Below, one piece after another: positions 16,681-25,902 of a stretch of DNA of 64,000 nt. Both the position numbers and the translations under genes were made by a program. Position 1 is the first letter of the stretch; each line of letters starts with the position of its first letter. The stretch comes from BQWY01 sp046351095 (GTDB lineage: Bacteria; Nitrospirota; Nitrospiria; Nitrospirales; Nitrospiraceae): the NCBI GenBank assembly GCA_046351095.1, contig JAXLZC010000001.1:1922001-1986000 (forward strand), given 5' to 3'. The notes under the pieces were generated by a model. The model saw only the letters and a program-made list of their open reading frames with translations. It was not told the DNA's origin and made no database searches.

Positions 16681-17553
16681 CTACACCAAGCCGATTTCTT
16701 TCAGTACGCGAGTCAGTCGCTCCTTCGGTTCCGCCCCCATGGTATACAGCGGGAGGCGCACCTCAAGAGAAATCTTGCCCATCATAGCAAGCGCTTCCTT
16801 TACCGGGATCGGATTGGTCTCGAAGAACAACGCGGCAAACAAGGGTGACAGGTGATAGTGCAACCGACGCGCCTCATCCCACCGATTGGCAAGCGCTGCA
16901 TCCACCATATCGGCCATGCACTTAGGCATCAGGTTAGCCGTCACGGTGATGACGCCTTTCCCTCCTAACGCCATCATCGGCAAGGTCAACGAGTCGTCCC
17001 CAGCAAGGACCGTCATCCGCTCGCCGCAAAGCTGAATGACATCGGAGGCCTGCTGCACGGACCCACTGCCTTCCTTGATCGCGACGATATTCTTACAATC
17101 CGTCAGGCGCGCGACGGTACTCGGCGCCATATTCACTCCAGTCCGACCGGGAATGTTGTACAGGACAAGCGGCAGGTCCACGGCTTCGGCCACGGCCTTG
17201 TAGTGTCGGTACAGCCCCTCCTGGGTCGGCTTGTTGTAATACGGCGTAATGAGCAGGGCCCCATCGGCCTTGGCTGATTTGGCATGTTGCGTTAGACGAA
17301 TCGCCTCGGCAGTGCTGTTGGAGCCTGTTCCGGCGATCACGGGAACGCGACGTCGCACGACCTCAACAGTCAGAGCGACGACACGATCATGCTCTTCATG
17401 CGTGAGAGTCGCCGATTCGCCGGTCGTTCCGCAGGGCACGATGCCGTCGGTCCCGTTTGCCAGCTGGAACTCGATCAGGTCTGCCAACGCACGTTCATCC
17501 ACTTTCCCGTTGCGAAACGGCGTGACGATGGCAACCAGCGATCCTGTGAACAT
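16681..17553 (-). CDS. dapA: 4-hydroxy-tetrahydrodipicolinate synthase
   Basis: DapA condenses pyruvate with aspartate semialdehyde, the first committed step of lysine/DAP synthesis. The 290-residue TIM-barrel protein has GTTGESATL (42-50), PYYNKPTQEG, Tyr132 in LYNIPGRTGVN and the Schiff-base Lys160 in AIKEGSG. Length and motifs are standard. It lies 18 bases after lysA and 56 before dapB in the operon. Confidence 0.96.
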   Translation of the reverse strand: MFTGSLVAIVTPFRNGKVDERALADLIEFQLANGTDGIVPCGTTGESATLTHEEHDRVVALTVEVVRRRVPVIAGTGSNSTAEAIRLTQHAKSAKADGALLITPYYNKPTQEGLYRHYKAVAEAVDLPLVLYNIPGRTGVNMAPSTVARLTDCKNIVAIKEGSGSVQQASDVIQLCGERMTVLAGDDSLTLPMMALGGKGVITVTANLMPKCMADMVDAALANRWDEARRLHYHLSPLFAALFFETNPIPVKEALAMMGKISLEVRLPLYTMGAEPKERLTRVLKEIGLV

Positions 17554-17571
17554 GTCGTTCCTCCGTACCGC

Positions 17572-18834
17572 CTAGCCTAGAAACGCGGGGATGGCCTCTC
17601 CCCGCACCAAATCTTCGTACGACTCGCGCACACGAATCGCATGGACATCACTACCATTGACTAAGAGTTCCGGCACACGAGGTCGCGAATTGTAGTTCGA
17701 CGCCATGACAAATCCGTACGCGCCCGCACTCATAACCGCGAGGAGTTCGCCCGCCGGCACATGCGGCATCTCGCGATCCTTCGCGAGAAAATCGCCGGAC
17801 TCGCAGACGGGTCCGACCACGTCGACATTATGCCGCACCCCTTGGGCGAACCGCTGATGCACCGGCCGAATGTCGTGATAGGCCCCGTAGAGGCTGGGGC
17901 GAATCAAGTCGTTCATCGCCGCATCCACAATAAGGAACCGTTTTGCTTCACCTTGCTTCTCGTAGACGATTTTTGTCACGAGCGCACCGGCGTTGCCGAC
18001 GATATTGCGCCCTGGCTCCATGATGAGCGTCACGTTCAGGTCGTGCACGAGCGGCGCAATCGCCGTCGCAAGGTCGTGCGGTTGCGGCGGCTTCTCGTCT
18101 GAGTAGGTAATACCGAGCCCGCCGCCGATGTTGACGTAGCGGATGTTGGTACCCTCTGCCCGCACCTGGGCGACAAGCGCCAGAATCTTTTTCAGCGCCT
18201 CGACAAACGGCGTAATCTCCGTGAGCTGCGAGCCGATGTGTTTGTGTACACCGACCACATCGATATTCGAGAGCGATTGCGCGAGCTTAAATTCCTCCAA
18301 CGCACGGTCGGCAGCAATACCAAACTTGCTCCTCTTTAATCCAGTAGAGATATACGGATGCGTCTTCGGGTCGATGTCGGGATTGATGCGCAGGGCCACA
18401 CGCGCCTTACAGCCCATCTCAGCGGCCACAGCATTAATGGCGTGCAACTCGGCCGAGGACTCGACGTTGAACATCAAGATGTCGGCCTCCATTGCTTCCC
18501 GAATTTCCGCCGCCCCTTTTCCAACGCCGGCGAACACCATCTTCTGTGTGGGGACCCCGGCACGTACGGCGCGGAAGAGTTCACCTCCTGACACGATGTC
18601 CACGCCGCTCCCTTCGCGAGCCAGCGCGCGCAAGATCGCAAGGTTGGAGTTGGCCTTCATCGCAAACGCTATGATGTGGGGGGTGCCGCTGAACGCCTTG
18701 TCATAGGCGCGATATTGCCGCAACAACGAGGCGTAGCTGTACACATAAAACGGGCTGCCGTATTCCTTGGCGATGCGCGATAGCGGCACATCTTCACAAT
18801 AGAGTTCGTCGTTGCGATAGTGAAAATCGTCCAT
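17572..18834 (-). CDS. lysA: Diaminopimelate decarboxylase
   Basis: LysA decarboxylates meso-diaminopimelate to lysine. This 420-residue fold-type III PLP enzyme has Lys60 in FAMKANSN, HIGSQ, GGGLGITY, EPGR, and CESGDFLAKDR, which carries the active-site Cys. It follows the small lipoprotein gene by 56 bases and precedes dapA. The epimerase gene dapF, often next to lysA, is not present here. Confidence 0.96.
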   Translation of the reverse strand: MDDFHYRNDELYCEDVPLSRIAKEYGSPFYVYSYASLLRQYRAYDKAFSGTPHIIAFAMKANSNLAILRALAREGSGVDIVSGGELFRAVRAGVPTQKMVFAGVGKGAAEIREAMEADILMFNVESSAELHAINAVAAEMGCKARVALRINPDIDPKTHPYISTGLKRSKFGIAADRALEEFKLAQSLSNIDVVGVHKHIGSQLTEITPFVEALKKILALVAQVRAEGTNIRYVNIGGGLGITYSDEKPPQPHDLATAIAPLVHDLNVTLIMEPGRNIVGNAGALVTKIVYEKQGEAKRFLIVDAAMNDLIRPSLYGAYHDIRPVHQRFAQGVRHNVDVVGPVCESGDFLAKDREMPHVPAGELLAVMSAGAYGFVMASNYNSRPRVPELLVNGSDVHAIRVRESYEDLVRGEAIPAFLG

Positions 18835-18890
18835 GGTCCTTTATCCTTCTCACACTCCGATACGTCAGTGCTCTAGCAAGAGACTCCGGC

Positions 18891-19157
18891 TCAGCGCGTT
18901 CCAACGGGATACAGCGGCGGCGGCATGATCGGCTCTTCATCAAGCAGCCGTTCGCTACGTGCCTCGTCGGCCGTGAACGTCCGTTCGGCCTCCGCTCGTC
19001 TCGCCGCGTCGGCGGCAGCCTTCTCTTTCGCCTTTTGTTTTTCGATCAGCGGCCCGACGCCCACATATTCCGGAGGCACCGGCGCACCCAGCGTCCCGCA
19101 GCCGACGAACGACCCGACGAACACAGTCGCAACGGTCGCCCGCAACAGCCTGAACAT
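18891..19157 (-). CDS. Small lipoprotein, LptM/YifL-like position
   Basis: This 88-residue lipoprotein has a signal peptide ending GSFVGC (lipobox FVGC), and the mature N-terminus reads CGTLGAPVPPEYVG. It then runs into a Lys/Ala/Glu-rich helix (EKQKAKEKAAADAARR) and a Pro-rich end. A tiny lipoprotein starting CGxxGP and encoded just before lysA is the hallmark of LptM (YifL) in proteobacteria, which aids LptD maturation; the helix here is much longer, so homology is uncertain. The ATG at 19157 overlaps the argH stop as TAATG, fixing the start. Confidence 0.75.
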   Translation of the reverse strand: MFRLLRATVATVFVGSFVGCGTLGAPVPPEYVGVGPLIEKQKAKEKAAADAARRAEAERTFTADEARSERLLDEEPIMPPPLYPVGTR

Positions 19158-20590
19158 TATCCCAAGCGACGTTCCCATGCCGCCACCTGCTTCGTGACCA
19201 TACGCCGGGCAGTCCCGCCGATCTGATGCTTACGATCGACCGCCGCTAAGACCGACAGGCGATCCCGCACATCCGCGGCAAACGCCTTCGAAAATGTGCG
19301 CAGTTCGTCGAGCGAGAGACTTTGCAACTCGCGGCCCTGAGCCAAGCACGCCCGCACGATCTTCCCGACAATGCCGTGCGTCTCGCGAAACGGAATGCCC
19401 TTCATCACGAGGTAGTCCGCCAGTTCGGTCGCTAAAAGCCCACCGCTTTCGGCCGCCTGCGCCACCACATCACGATTGACGGTGAGTCCTTCGATTAACG
19501 GCGCCAACACCCCCAACGACGACTGCACGGTATCGACGGCATCGAACAACGCCGCCTTGTCTTCTTGCAAGTCCCGGTTATAGCTCAGCGGCAGTCCCTT
19601 CAAAAGCGTTAGGGCGCCGGTAAGGTGACCATACACTCGCGCGGCTTTCCCGCGAATGAGTTCGGGCACATCGGGATTCTTCTTCTGCGGCATCATGCTG
19701 CTGCCAGTGCAGAACCGATCGGGCAGCGTGACGAATCGAAACTCTTGCGACATCCACAGAATCAGTTCTTCGCAGAGGCGCGAGAGGTGCATCATCACCA
19801 GCGACAACGCCGCCAACACTTCGACCAAGAAGTCGCGGTCGGAGACGGCGTCGAGGCTGTTCTGGGTCAACGCCGAGAACTCCAACGCCCGCGCGGCGAT
19901 CCACCGATCGATCGGATAGTTCGACCCGGCCAAGGCGCCCGATCCCAACGGGGACACGTTCACACGCACGCGCGCATCCACCAAGCGCTGCTTATCGCGC
20001 TCCAGCATTTCGACGTAGGCAAGGAAATGATGCGCCACCGAGATCGGCTGCGCGCGCTGTAGATGCGTGTAGCCGGGCATGACCACATCAATATTTTTCC
20101 GCGCTTGCCGCACGCCAGCGCGCTGCACATCGGCCAATGCGCGCTGCAGGAGACCGAGCTGCTCACGGACGTAGAGCCGCACATCCGTGGCGACTTGATC
20201 GTTCCGACTACGTCCCGTATGCAGTTTGCCGCCGACTGGTCCGACCAATTCGGTCAGGCGCCGCTCAATGGCCATGTGAATGTCTTCATCCGACGGCTGA
20301 AACGGAAACCGGTCGGCATCCAATTCGGCGCGCACTCGCGCCAATCCGTCGGCAAGTGTCTTCGCTTCGGCGCGCGTGAGCACCCCAGCAGCCGCCAGCG
20401 CCTGGCAGTGCGCGAGGCTCCCGTCGATGTCGTAGGGATATAGCCGTCGGTCGACGGCAAGCGACGAGGTAAAGGCTTCGACAAGACGGTCGGTCGGCTC
20501 CGCAAAGCGCCCAGCCCACGCCTTGTGCATGGCGGCACCTGCGTTCTTTTTTGCCGTCGGCTGCCGCTTCATCGTCGAGCGTCGCGTCAT
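19157..20590 (-). CDS. argH: Argininosuccinate lyase
   Basis: ArgH cleaves argininosuccinate to arginine and fumarate. The 477-residue protein has the superfamily motifs HTGRSRNDQVATD, GYTHLQRAQPIS and the signature GSSMMPQKKNPDVPEL. About 20 extra residues precede the usual start (MHKAWAGRF). The ATG at 20590 overlaps the argG stop as ATGA and is therefore favoured; an internal ATG before HKAWAGRF is an alternative. Confidence 0.96.
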   Translation of the reverse strand: MTRRSTMKRQPTAKKNAGAAMHKAWAGRFAEPTDRLVEAFTSSLAVDRRLYPYDIDGSLAHCQALAAAGVLTRAEAKTLADGLARVRAELDADRFPFQPSDEDIHMAIERRLTELVGPVGGKLHTGRSRNDQVATDVRLYVREQLGLLQRALADVQRAGVRQARKNIDVVMPGYTHLQRAQPISVAHHFLAYVEMLERDKQRLVDARVRVNVSPLGSGALAGSNYPIDRWIAARALEFSALTQNSLDAVSDRDFLVEVLAALSLVMMHLSRLCEELILWMSQEFRFVTLPDRFCTGSSMMPQKKNPDVPELIRGKAARVYGHLTGALTLLKGLPLSYNRDLQEDKAALFDAVDTVQSSLGVLAPLIEGLTVNRDVVAQAAESGGLLATELADYLVMKGIPFRETHGIVGKIVRACLAQGRELQSLSLDELRTFSKAFAADVRDRLSVLAAVDRKHQIGGTARRMVTKQVAAWERRLG

Positions 20591-21837
20591 CGCGTCTTCT
20601 TGCTGCGCTGCGCACGGATGGCCAGACGCAGCGCATTGAGGCGAATAAACCCTTCCGCGTCGCGCTGCCGATACACGCTGTCCTCTTCGAAGGTCGCAAT
20701 GTCGAGGCGATACAACGACCGCGGCGACTTCCGCCCGTCGACGATACAGTTCCCCTTGTACAGTTTCACGCGCACGGTTCCCGTCACGTCCTTCTGCGCG
20801 TCGTCAATGGCGGTCTGCAACATTTCCCGCTCCGGCGCGTACCAATAGCCGTAGTACACGAGCTGTGCGTACCGCGGGATCAGGCTGTCGCGCAGATTCA
20901 AGACCTCGCGGTCGAGCGTCAGCGACTCCAACGCGCGATGCGCGACGTGCAACACCGTCCCGCCCGGCGTCTCATACACACCGCGCGACTTCATCCCGAC
21001 GTAGCGATTTTCCACCAGGTCCACACGGCCGATGCCGTGTTCGCCCGCCACACGATTCAAATGCGCCAGCAGCGTCGCGGGAGACATCTTCTTTCCGTCC
21101 ACGGCCACCGGATTGCCCTGTACATACTCGATCTCGACGAGGCGCGCCGTATTCGGCGCCCGCTCCGGCGAGACGGACATCTGAAAAATTTCTTCCGGCG
21201 GCGCCGACCAGGGATCTTCCAAAATGCCGCCCTCATAACTGGTATGGAACAGGTTCATGTCCATACTATACGGCTTCGCTTTCGTCGCCGTGACGGGAAT
21301 GCCGTGCCGCTCCGCATATTCGATCAGCTCGCTGCGCGACCCCATCGTCCACTCGCGCCACGGGGCAATGATCTTCACGCTCGGATCGAGGGCCATGTAC
21401 GTCAGCTCAAAGCGGACTTGATCGTTCCCCTTCCCGGTCGCACCGTGACAGACCGCCTCCGCGCCTTCGCGTTGCGCAATCTCGATCTGCCGCTTGGCGA
21501 TCAACGGCCGCGCGATCGACGTGCCGAGCAAGTAACTACCCTCGTACACGGCATTGGCACGCAACATTGGGAACACATGGTCGCGCACGAAGACCTCGCG
21601 CAAGTCCTCGACGTAGGTTTTTTTCACGCCGAGCCTCGTCGCCTTCGCCTTGATCGCCTTCAGGTCCTCGCCCTGCCCGAGGTCCGCGCAGAAACACACC
21701 ACTTCGCTGTCGTAGGTTTCCTGGGCCCACTTCAAAATTACCGACGTATCGAGACCGCCCGAATAGGCCAGTACGATCTTCTTAATGGACGATGCGGAAC
21801 TCCCGGATTTTTTGCGGGACGATGCCGTGGTTTTCAT
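20587..21837 (-). CDS. argG: Argininosuccinate synthase
   Basis: ArgG joins citrulline and aspartate with ATP. The 416-residue protein has the PP-loop AYSGGLDTS at 24-32, CHGATGKGNDQVRFE and GSYLLGTSIARP. A 17-residue Ser/Lys-rich N-terminal extension (KTTASSRKKSGSSASS) precedes the conserved start. It follows argF by 39 bases and is coupled to argH by ATGA. Confidence 0.97.
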   Translation of the reverse strand: MKTTASSRKKSGSSASSIKKIVLAYSGGLDTSVILKWAQETYDSEVVCFCADLGQGEDLKAIKAKATRLGVKKTYVEDLREVFVRDHVFPMLRANAVYEGSYLLGTSIARPLIAKRQIEIAQREGAEAVCHGATGKGNDQVRFELTYMALDPSVKIIAPWREWTMGSRSELIEYAERHGIPVTATKAKPYSMDMNLFHTSYEGGILEDPWSAPPEEIFQMSVSPERAPNTARLVEIEYVQGNPVAVDGKKMSPATLLAHLNRVAGEHGIGRVDLVENRYVGMKSRGVYETPGGTVLHVAHRALESLTLDREVLNLRDSLIPRYAQLVYYGYWYAPEREMLQTAIDDAQKDVTGTVRVKLYKGNCIVDGRKSPRSLYRLDIATFEEDSVYRQRDAEGFIRLNALRLAIRAQRSKKTR

Positions 21838-21876
21838 GACTGGACCTGGTGCTCCTTCTGCGCTGGCGCCGTGCGC

Positions 21877-22845
21877 CTAGTGAACCAGTTCGACGAGAAT
21901 CGCTTTTTGAATGTGCAGGCGGTTTTCCGCCTGATCCAACACGACGGATTGCGGGCCGTCCAGCACGGCGGCGCTGATTTCTTCGCCGCGATGCGCGGGC
22001 AAACAATGCAGCACGATGGCGTCGGGCCGCGCGCGCTTCATCAAACGCTCGTTGACCTGATACGACGAGAAGGCCTTGAGCCGCCGCGCCTGCTCGCGCT
22101 CCTGCCCCATACTGATCCAGACATCGGTATACACCGCGTCCGCACCCGAGACCGCCGATTCGGGATCTTCCGTGACCTCGATCCGGCTACCGGTACGCGC
22201 CGCATCCTGCCGGGCCCGTTCGACCACCGTCGGATCGGGCTGATACCCACGAGGGCAGCCGAGGCTGATGTGCATACCAACCTTTGCGGCCGCTTCGATC
22301 AGTGAATGCGCCATGTTATTTCCATCGCCGACATACGCGAGGCGCAGGCCTTTCAGCCGCTTCTTTTTTTCCTGAATCGTCAGCAAATCCGACAGGGCCT
22401 GACAGGGATGATGCAAATCCGTCAGTCCGTTGATGATGGGAATGGTAGCTTCGCGCGCCCACTCCTCGACAATAGCTTGGTCGAACGTCCGAATGACGAT
22501 GCCGTCCAAGTACCGCGACAACACCCGCGCCGTATCCGCCACGCTTTCGCCGCGCGAGAGCTGAATGTCGCCGATGGGGAGAAACAATGCCTGCCCGCCG
22601 AGCTGATTCATGCCGACTTCGAACGACACACGCGTCCGCGTCGACGCCTTTTGGAACAACAATCCGAGTGTGCGTCCGGCCAACCGCGGATGCGGTTTGC
22701 GCTGCACCCGCAAGGCCTTCAATTCAGCAGCAAGCGTCAGGAGTCGGTAAACGTACTCGGAAGGAACGGGACCGAGCGACAGAAGATCCTTCACCACATG
22801 GCGAAGGGGAGGCAACGAGCGGCTAGTGCGAGTCGAGCGGGGCAT
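21877..22845 (-). CDS. argF: Ornithine carbamoyltransferase
   Basis: ArgF makes citrulline from ornithine and carbamoyl phosphate. The 322-residue protein has STRTR at 68-72 (carbamoyl phosphate), SRYLDGIVIRTF, HPCQALSDLLT, the SMG loop in DVWISMGQE, and HCLPAHRGEEI with the catalytic Cys. Identity as OTCase rather than ATCase rests on the SMG loop and HCLP motif. It lies between argD and argG on the minus strand. Confidence 0.96.
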   Translation of the reverse strand: MPRSTRTSRSLPPLRHVVKDLLSLGPVPSEYVYRLLTLAAELKALRVQRKPHPRLAGRTLGLLFQKASTRTRVSFEVGMNQLGGQALFLPIGDIQLSRGESVADTARVLSRYLDGIVIRTFDQAIVEEWAREATIPIINGLTDLHHPCQALSDLLTIQEKKKRLKGLRLAYVGDGNNMAHSLIEAAAKVGMHISLGCPRGYQPDPTVVERARQDAARTGSRIEVTEDPESAVSGADAVYTDVWISMGQEREQARRLKAFSSYQVNERLMKRARPDAIVLHCLPAHRGEEISAAVLDGPQSVVLDQAENRLHIQKAILVELVH

Positions 22846-22971
22846 GACCTCGACTCACATCGCAGACAGTTTGAATGGCAGCCGCACAACAGCGTGACGT
22901 CGGCGCATAGAGGCGCCGGAATGTGTCAACGAAATACTCACCATGGTGTGCAACGGCAGACACATAGACGT

Positions 22972-24180
22972 TCAGTGATGCGAGTCGGACTTGGGCTTCG
23001 TCATGACACGTGGCAACGTGTCGAGCAACCGATCGATATCCGCTTGGGTGATGACCAACGGCGGCACAAACCGCAGCACACGATCCATCGTGCAATTGAT
23101 CAACAGGCCTCGCGTCAAACAGGCCTCGACCACCGGCTTGCCGTCCCCGTGTAATTCGAGCCCGCGCAAGAGGCCCATTCCACGCGCTTCTTTCACCATC
23201 GCATGGCGCTCTTGCAGATCGTGTAATCCCTTACCAAGATGCTCGCCCATTTGTTTTGCCTGCTCAAGCACACCGCCTTCGAGCAACGTGCGCAGCACGG
23301 ACAAACCGGCCGCACAAGCCAATGGATTGCCGCCGAAGGTCGACGCATGCGACCCGGGCACGAATACCTTCGCCACCTCGTCGGTCGCCAAACAGGCGCC
23401 GATCGGCACACCACCGCCCAGGCCCTTCGCCAGCGTCATGACATCCGGCTGTACCCCGAGCTGTTGATACGCGAACAGCGTCCCCGTGCGCCCCATGCCG
23501 GTTTGCACTTCGTCGAAGATCAGCAAGATATCCCGCGCGCGACAGAGTTCACGCACACGAGCCAGATACGTCGTATTCGCGACATGGACGCCGCCCTCGG
23601 CCTGAATCGGCTCCAGTAACACCGCCGCCGTCCGATCCGACAGCGCCGCTTCCAACGCATCGATGTCGTTGAACGGCACGGACCGAAATCCGGGCGTCAA
23701 CGGCTCAAACCCCTTCTGCACCTTCTCCTGGCCGGTCGCGGCGATCGTCGCCAGCGTCCGTCCATGGAAGGAGTTTTTCATCGTGACGATTTCATAACAC
23801 TCCGGCCCACGCTGCTCGTGACCGTAGCGCCGCGCCAACTTGATCGCCGCCTCGTTCGCCTCCGCCCCGCTGTTGCAGAAAAACACCTTCTGCGCGAACG
23901 ACTGCTGCACGAGCTGCTTGGCCAATTCGACCTGCGGCACCGTGTAATAGAGGTTCGACGCATGCAGCAACTGCATCGCCTGCTTCTGAATGGCGAGCGT
24001 CAAATCCGGGTGGTTGTGCCCGAGAATATTCACGGCGATGCCGCCGACAAAGTCGAGGTACTCGCGCCCTTCCAGATCCGTCACGCGCGCCCCGCGGCCG
24101 CGCGCAATCGAGATCGGTTGCCGCGTGTACGTCTGCATCAAATACCGTTCGGCGTCGTGCCGTAATTCTTCCGTCAACAT
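22972..24180 (-). CDS. argD: Acetylornithine aminotransferase
   Basis: ArgD converts N-acetylglutamate semialdehyde to acetylornithine and in many bacteria also serves in lysine synthesis. The 402-residue class III aminotransferase has FCNSGAEANEAA (101-112), the IFDEVQTGMGRTG segment and PLP Lys252 in TLAKGLGGGVPIGA. It is the first gene of the arg-lys operon, 126 bases before argF; that gap holds no gene. An AAGAGGA lies before the ATG, and a promoter is visible at 24222-24250. Confidence 0.95.
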   Translation of the reverse strand: MLTEELRHDAERYLMQTYTRQPISIARGRGARVTDLEGREYLDFVGGIAVNILGHNHPDLTLAIQKQAMQLLHASNLYYTVPQVELAKQLVQQSFAQKVFFCNSGAEANEAAIKLARRYGHEQRGPECYEIVTMKNSFHGRTLATIAATGQEKVQKGFEPLTPGFRSVPFNDIDALEAALSDRTAAVLLEPIQAEGGVHVANTTYLARVRELCRARDILLIFDEVQTGMGRTGTLFAYQQLGVQPDVMTLAKGLGGGVPIGACLATDEVAKVFVPGSHASTFGGNPLACAAGLSVLRTLLEGGVLEQAKQMGEHLGKGLHDLQERHAMVKEARGMGLLRGLELHGDGKPVVEACLTRGLLINCTMDRVLRFVPPLVITQADIDRLLDTLPRVMTKPKSDSHH

Positions 24181-24221
24181 AGGCCAGCGATCCTCTTAGA
24201 AAGCCGCAACTGAAGAGCGCG

Positions 24222-24250
24222 AAGCTAGCACAGGACATAGGTGAAAGCAA
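24222..24250 (-). promoter_or_regulatory. Promoter of the arginine-lysine operon
   Basis: On the minus strand TTGCTT (24250-24245), a 17-base spacer and TAGCTT (24227-24222) with a TG one base upstream form an extended -10 promoter. It sits about 40 bases before the argD ATG. No ARG-box palindrome is evident to me. Confidence 0.5.
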
Positions 24251-24356
24251 CGCCGACGGCATCGCGCAGATCGGCGATGCGCACTGGATTTTTTCGTCTC
24301 GCGGACACGACGATACGCGCGCGACGGGATGCAGCGACACATCGCTCCCGCGCCGG

Positions 24357-24386
24357 TTGAGGCACGCGAAAATGCTGTGTTATAAG
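24357..24386 (+). promoter_or_regulatory. Promoter giving a nearly leaderless DUF2628-type transcript
   Basis: TTGAGG (24357-24362), an 18-base spacer and TATAAG (24381-24386) precede the ATG at 24395. The expected start of transcription is only one or two bases before the ATG. Confidence 0.55.
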
Positions 24387-24394
24387 CTGAACGA

Positions 24395-25165
24395 ATGAAG
24401 GCCTGCCCCGACTGCGGAAAAGAAGCGGGAGATGAAGCGCGTTACTGCAGTCATTGCGGCGTGTCACTCGCGACACCGCTGACATCCGCAACCACCGACA
24501 CGACAGCGTCGAGCCCGACACACCCTCGCGAACCGCTAAGCGCGGCATCGGCGGCCGACAGCCAGACAGAGACCAGCCAGAGGACGACCACACCGCCATC
24601 GAGCACGGCGACCGCCGCGTCATCCGGCGCCTTCGCCGGCAGCCTGGACGACGAACAGACCTGGCGACAATTCATCGGCCCGAAAGCCGACCACTACCTG
24701 TCGAAATTTCGACAGTTCACCTCGCCGACCGGCCCGAAGTACGCGCTGACCTGGAATTGGGCCGCATTCGCCTTCGAACCCTTCCTGTGGTTTCTCTACA
24801 GGAAAATGTACTTATACGCCGCCGTCTATGCCATCGGCCCGCTCGTCGCGTTTTATTTCACCATGGACGTGTCGGCGGATATCGTGTGGCGGTTTATGGC
24901 GGGCGCCAGCGCAAACTATCTGTATTACTGGCACATCCGCGAACAACTGGCGGACATTCGGCGCCAAGCCGGCCTGAATGCCGCGGCGCGCGAGCAACTC
25001 ATCCACGACGCCGGCGGCGTACAACCGTACGTCGTATGGGTCGGCATCGGCCTGCTCGTGCTGAAAATTGTGCTCCTCAGCATCATTCTCCATCGTGGAG
25101 GAGACGATCTCCCCATCCCCGCGAAACCCAAAGCCATCCAGAGCCAGGCGACTCGGCTGCCGTAG
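24395..25165 (+). CDS. Zinc-ribbon plus DUF2628-like membrane protein
   Basis: This 256-residue protein starts with a zinc ribbon (CPDCGK, Cys4 and Cys7; CSHCG, Cys18 and Cys21). It continues with a Thr/Ser/Pro-rich linker to about residue 85, then a conserved FEPFLWFLYRKMY segment with membrane helices typical of DUF2628. A last membrane helix is near residue 215-235 (VWVGIGLLVLKIVLLSIIL). Function unknown. The predicted transcript is nearly leaderless. It is divergent from argD and convergent with the Yip1-like gene, with which it may share a membrane role. Confidence 0.8.
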   Translation: MKACPDCGKEAGDEARYCSHCGVSLATPLTSATTDTTASSPTHPREPLSAASAADSQTETSQRTTTPPSSTATAASSGAFAGSLDDEQTWRQFIGPKADHYLSKFRQFTSPTGPKYALTWNWAAFAFEPFLWFLYRKMYLYAAVYAIGPLVAFYFTMDVSADIVWRFMAGASANYLYYWHIREQLADIRRQAGLNAAAREQLIHDAGGVQPYVVWVGIGLLVLKIVLLSIILHRGGDDLPIPAKPKAIQSQATRLP

Positions 25166-25181
25166 ACCGGCAAGAAAGTCT

Positions 25182-25222
25182 GACGTCGGTATCGACGGGC
25201 CATTGATCGAGCGCCCGACGTC
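25182..25222. terminator. Inverted repeat between convergent genes
   Basis: GACGTCGG (25182-25189) pairs perfectly with CCGACGTC (25215-25222) across 25 bases that hold a second ATCGA/TCGA repeat. It lies between the stops of the DUF2628-like and Yip1-like genes and may serve both. No T-run is present. Confidence 0.45.
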
Positions 25223-25224
25223 GC

Positions 25225-25902
25225 CTACTTCGCCTTTTTCCCTGCTTCTTCCAACCCTTTTGCGAACGACTCCAACTGGTTCATCGCCTCGGTCGCGGCA
25301 GGATCGGCGCTGATCGACGAGGATCCATACATGGCAGAGTTCAAAAACGTGAGCACCCCGACGATGGGAATCATGATGACGAGATTCACAAGCACGACGG
25401 CAACGAGATACCCACGCGTCCGCGTCGGCGTATTTTTCATCAGGACCGGAAGGCCGACATACAGCAGATACAGGCTGTAGCACGCGGCGAGGATGCCCAG
25501 AGCGGAAAGGGCGGGTATCAGCGAAAATACGCCGCCGATCCAAGCGGCCGTGCACCCATACGCAGCGAGCTTCAGCGCTTGCCGCGAATCGCGTCGGCCA
25601 CCGAACGTCGGCGCGAGCCGATCGATGACACGCGACAGCACAAACACGAGGATCAGGTTCAACGCGTAGGTGATGACCGCCGTGCCGAGACCGCTGAGCA
25701 GCGGCGTGCGAATGCGGCCGACAAACGGCAACTCGATTCCGAAGACGGACATGCCGATTAGCGACGCCATCGGCCCGATGGCCGCAAGGATCAGGACATA
25801 TCCAGCGAACAGTTGTTCCGGCGTGGTGCGTTCTGCGTCGATCGCCGCCCATTCGCGAGTCGGCTGAAGGAGCAGATTTTTTGCACGATCGATGACAGCC
25901 AT
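25225..25902 (-). CDS. Yip1-family multi-pass membrane protein
   Basis: This 225-residue protein has an N-terminal amphipathic segment (VIDRAKNLLLQPTREWAAI) typical of bacterial Yip1-domain proteins and about five membrane helices. A Lys/Glu-rich cytoplasmic tail ends in GKKAK. The function is unknown. The ATG at 25902 has GGGAGG five bases upstream and starts MAVIDRAKN; a longer open frame to 25977 adds no conserved sequence. A 428-base gene-free stretch separates it from the porin. Confidence 0.85.
   Translation of the reverse strand: MAVIDRAKNLLLQPTREWAAIDAERTTPEQLFAGYVLILAAIGPMASLIGMSVFGIELPFVGRIRTPLLSGLGTAVITYALNLILVFVLSRVIDRLAPTFGGRRDSRQALKLAAYGCTAAWIGGVFSLIPALSALGILAACYSLYLLYVGLPVLMKNTPTRTRGYLVAVVLVNLVIMIPIVGVLTFLNSAMYGSSSISADPAATEAMNQLESFAKGLEEAGKKAK

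Noticed and set aside
20551..22305. 584-codon plus-strand open frame opposite argG and argF
   Set aside because: It is antisense to two certain genes, has a composition dominated by Arg and His as expected from reading GC-rich genes backwards, and no domain.
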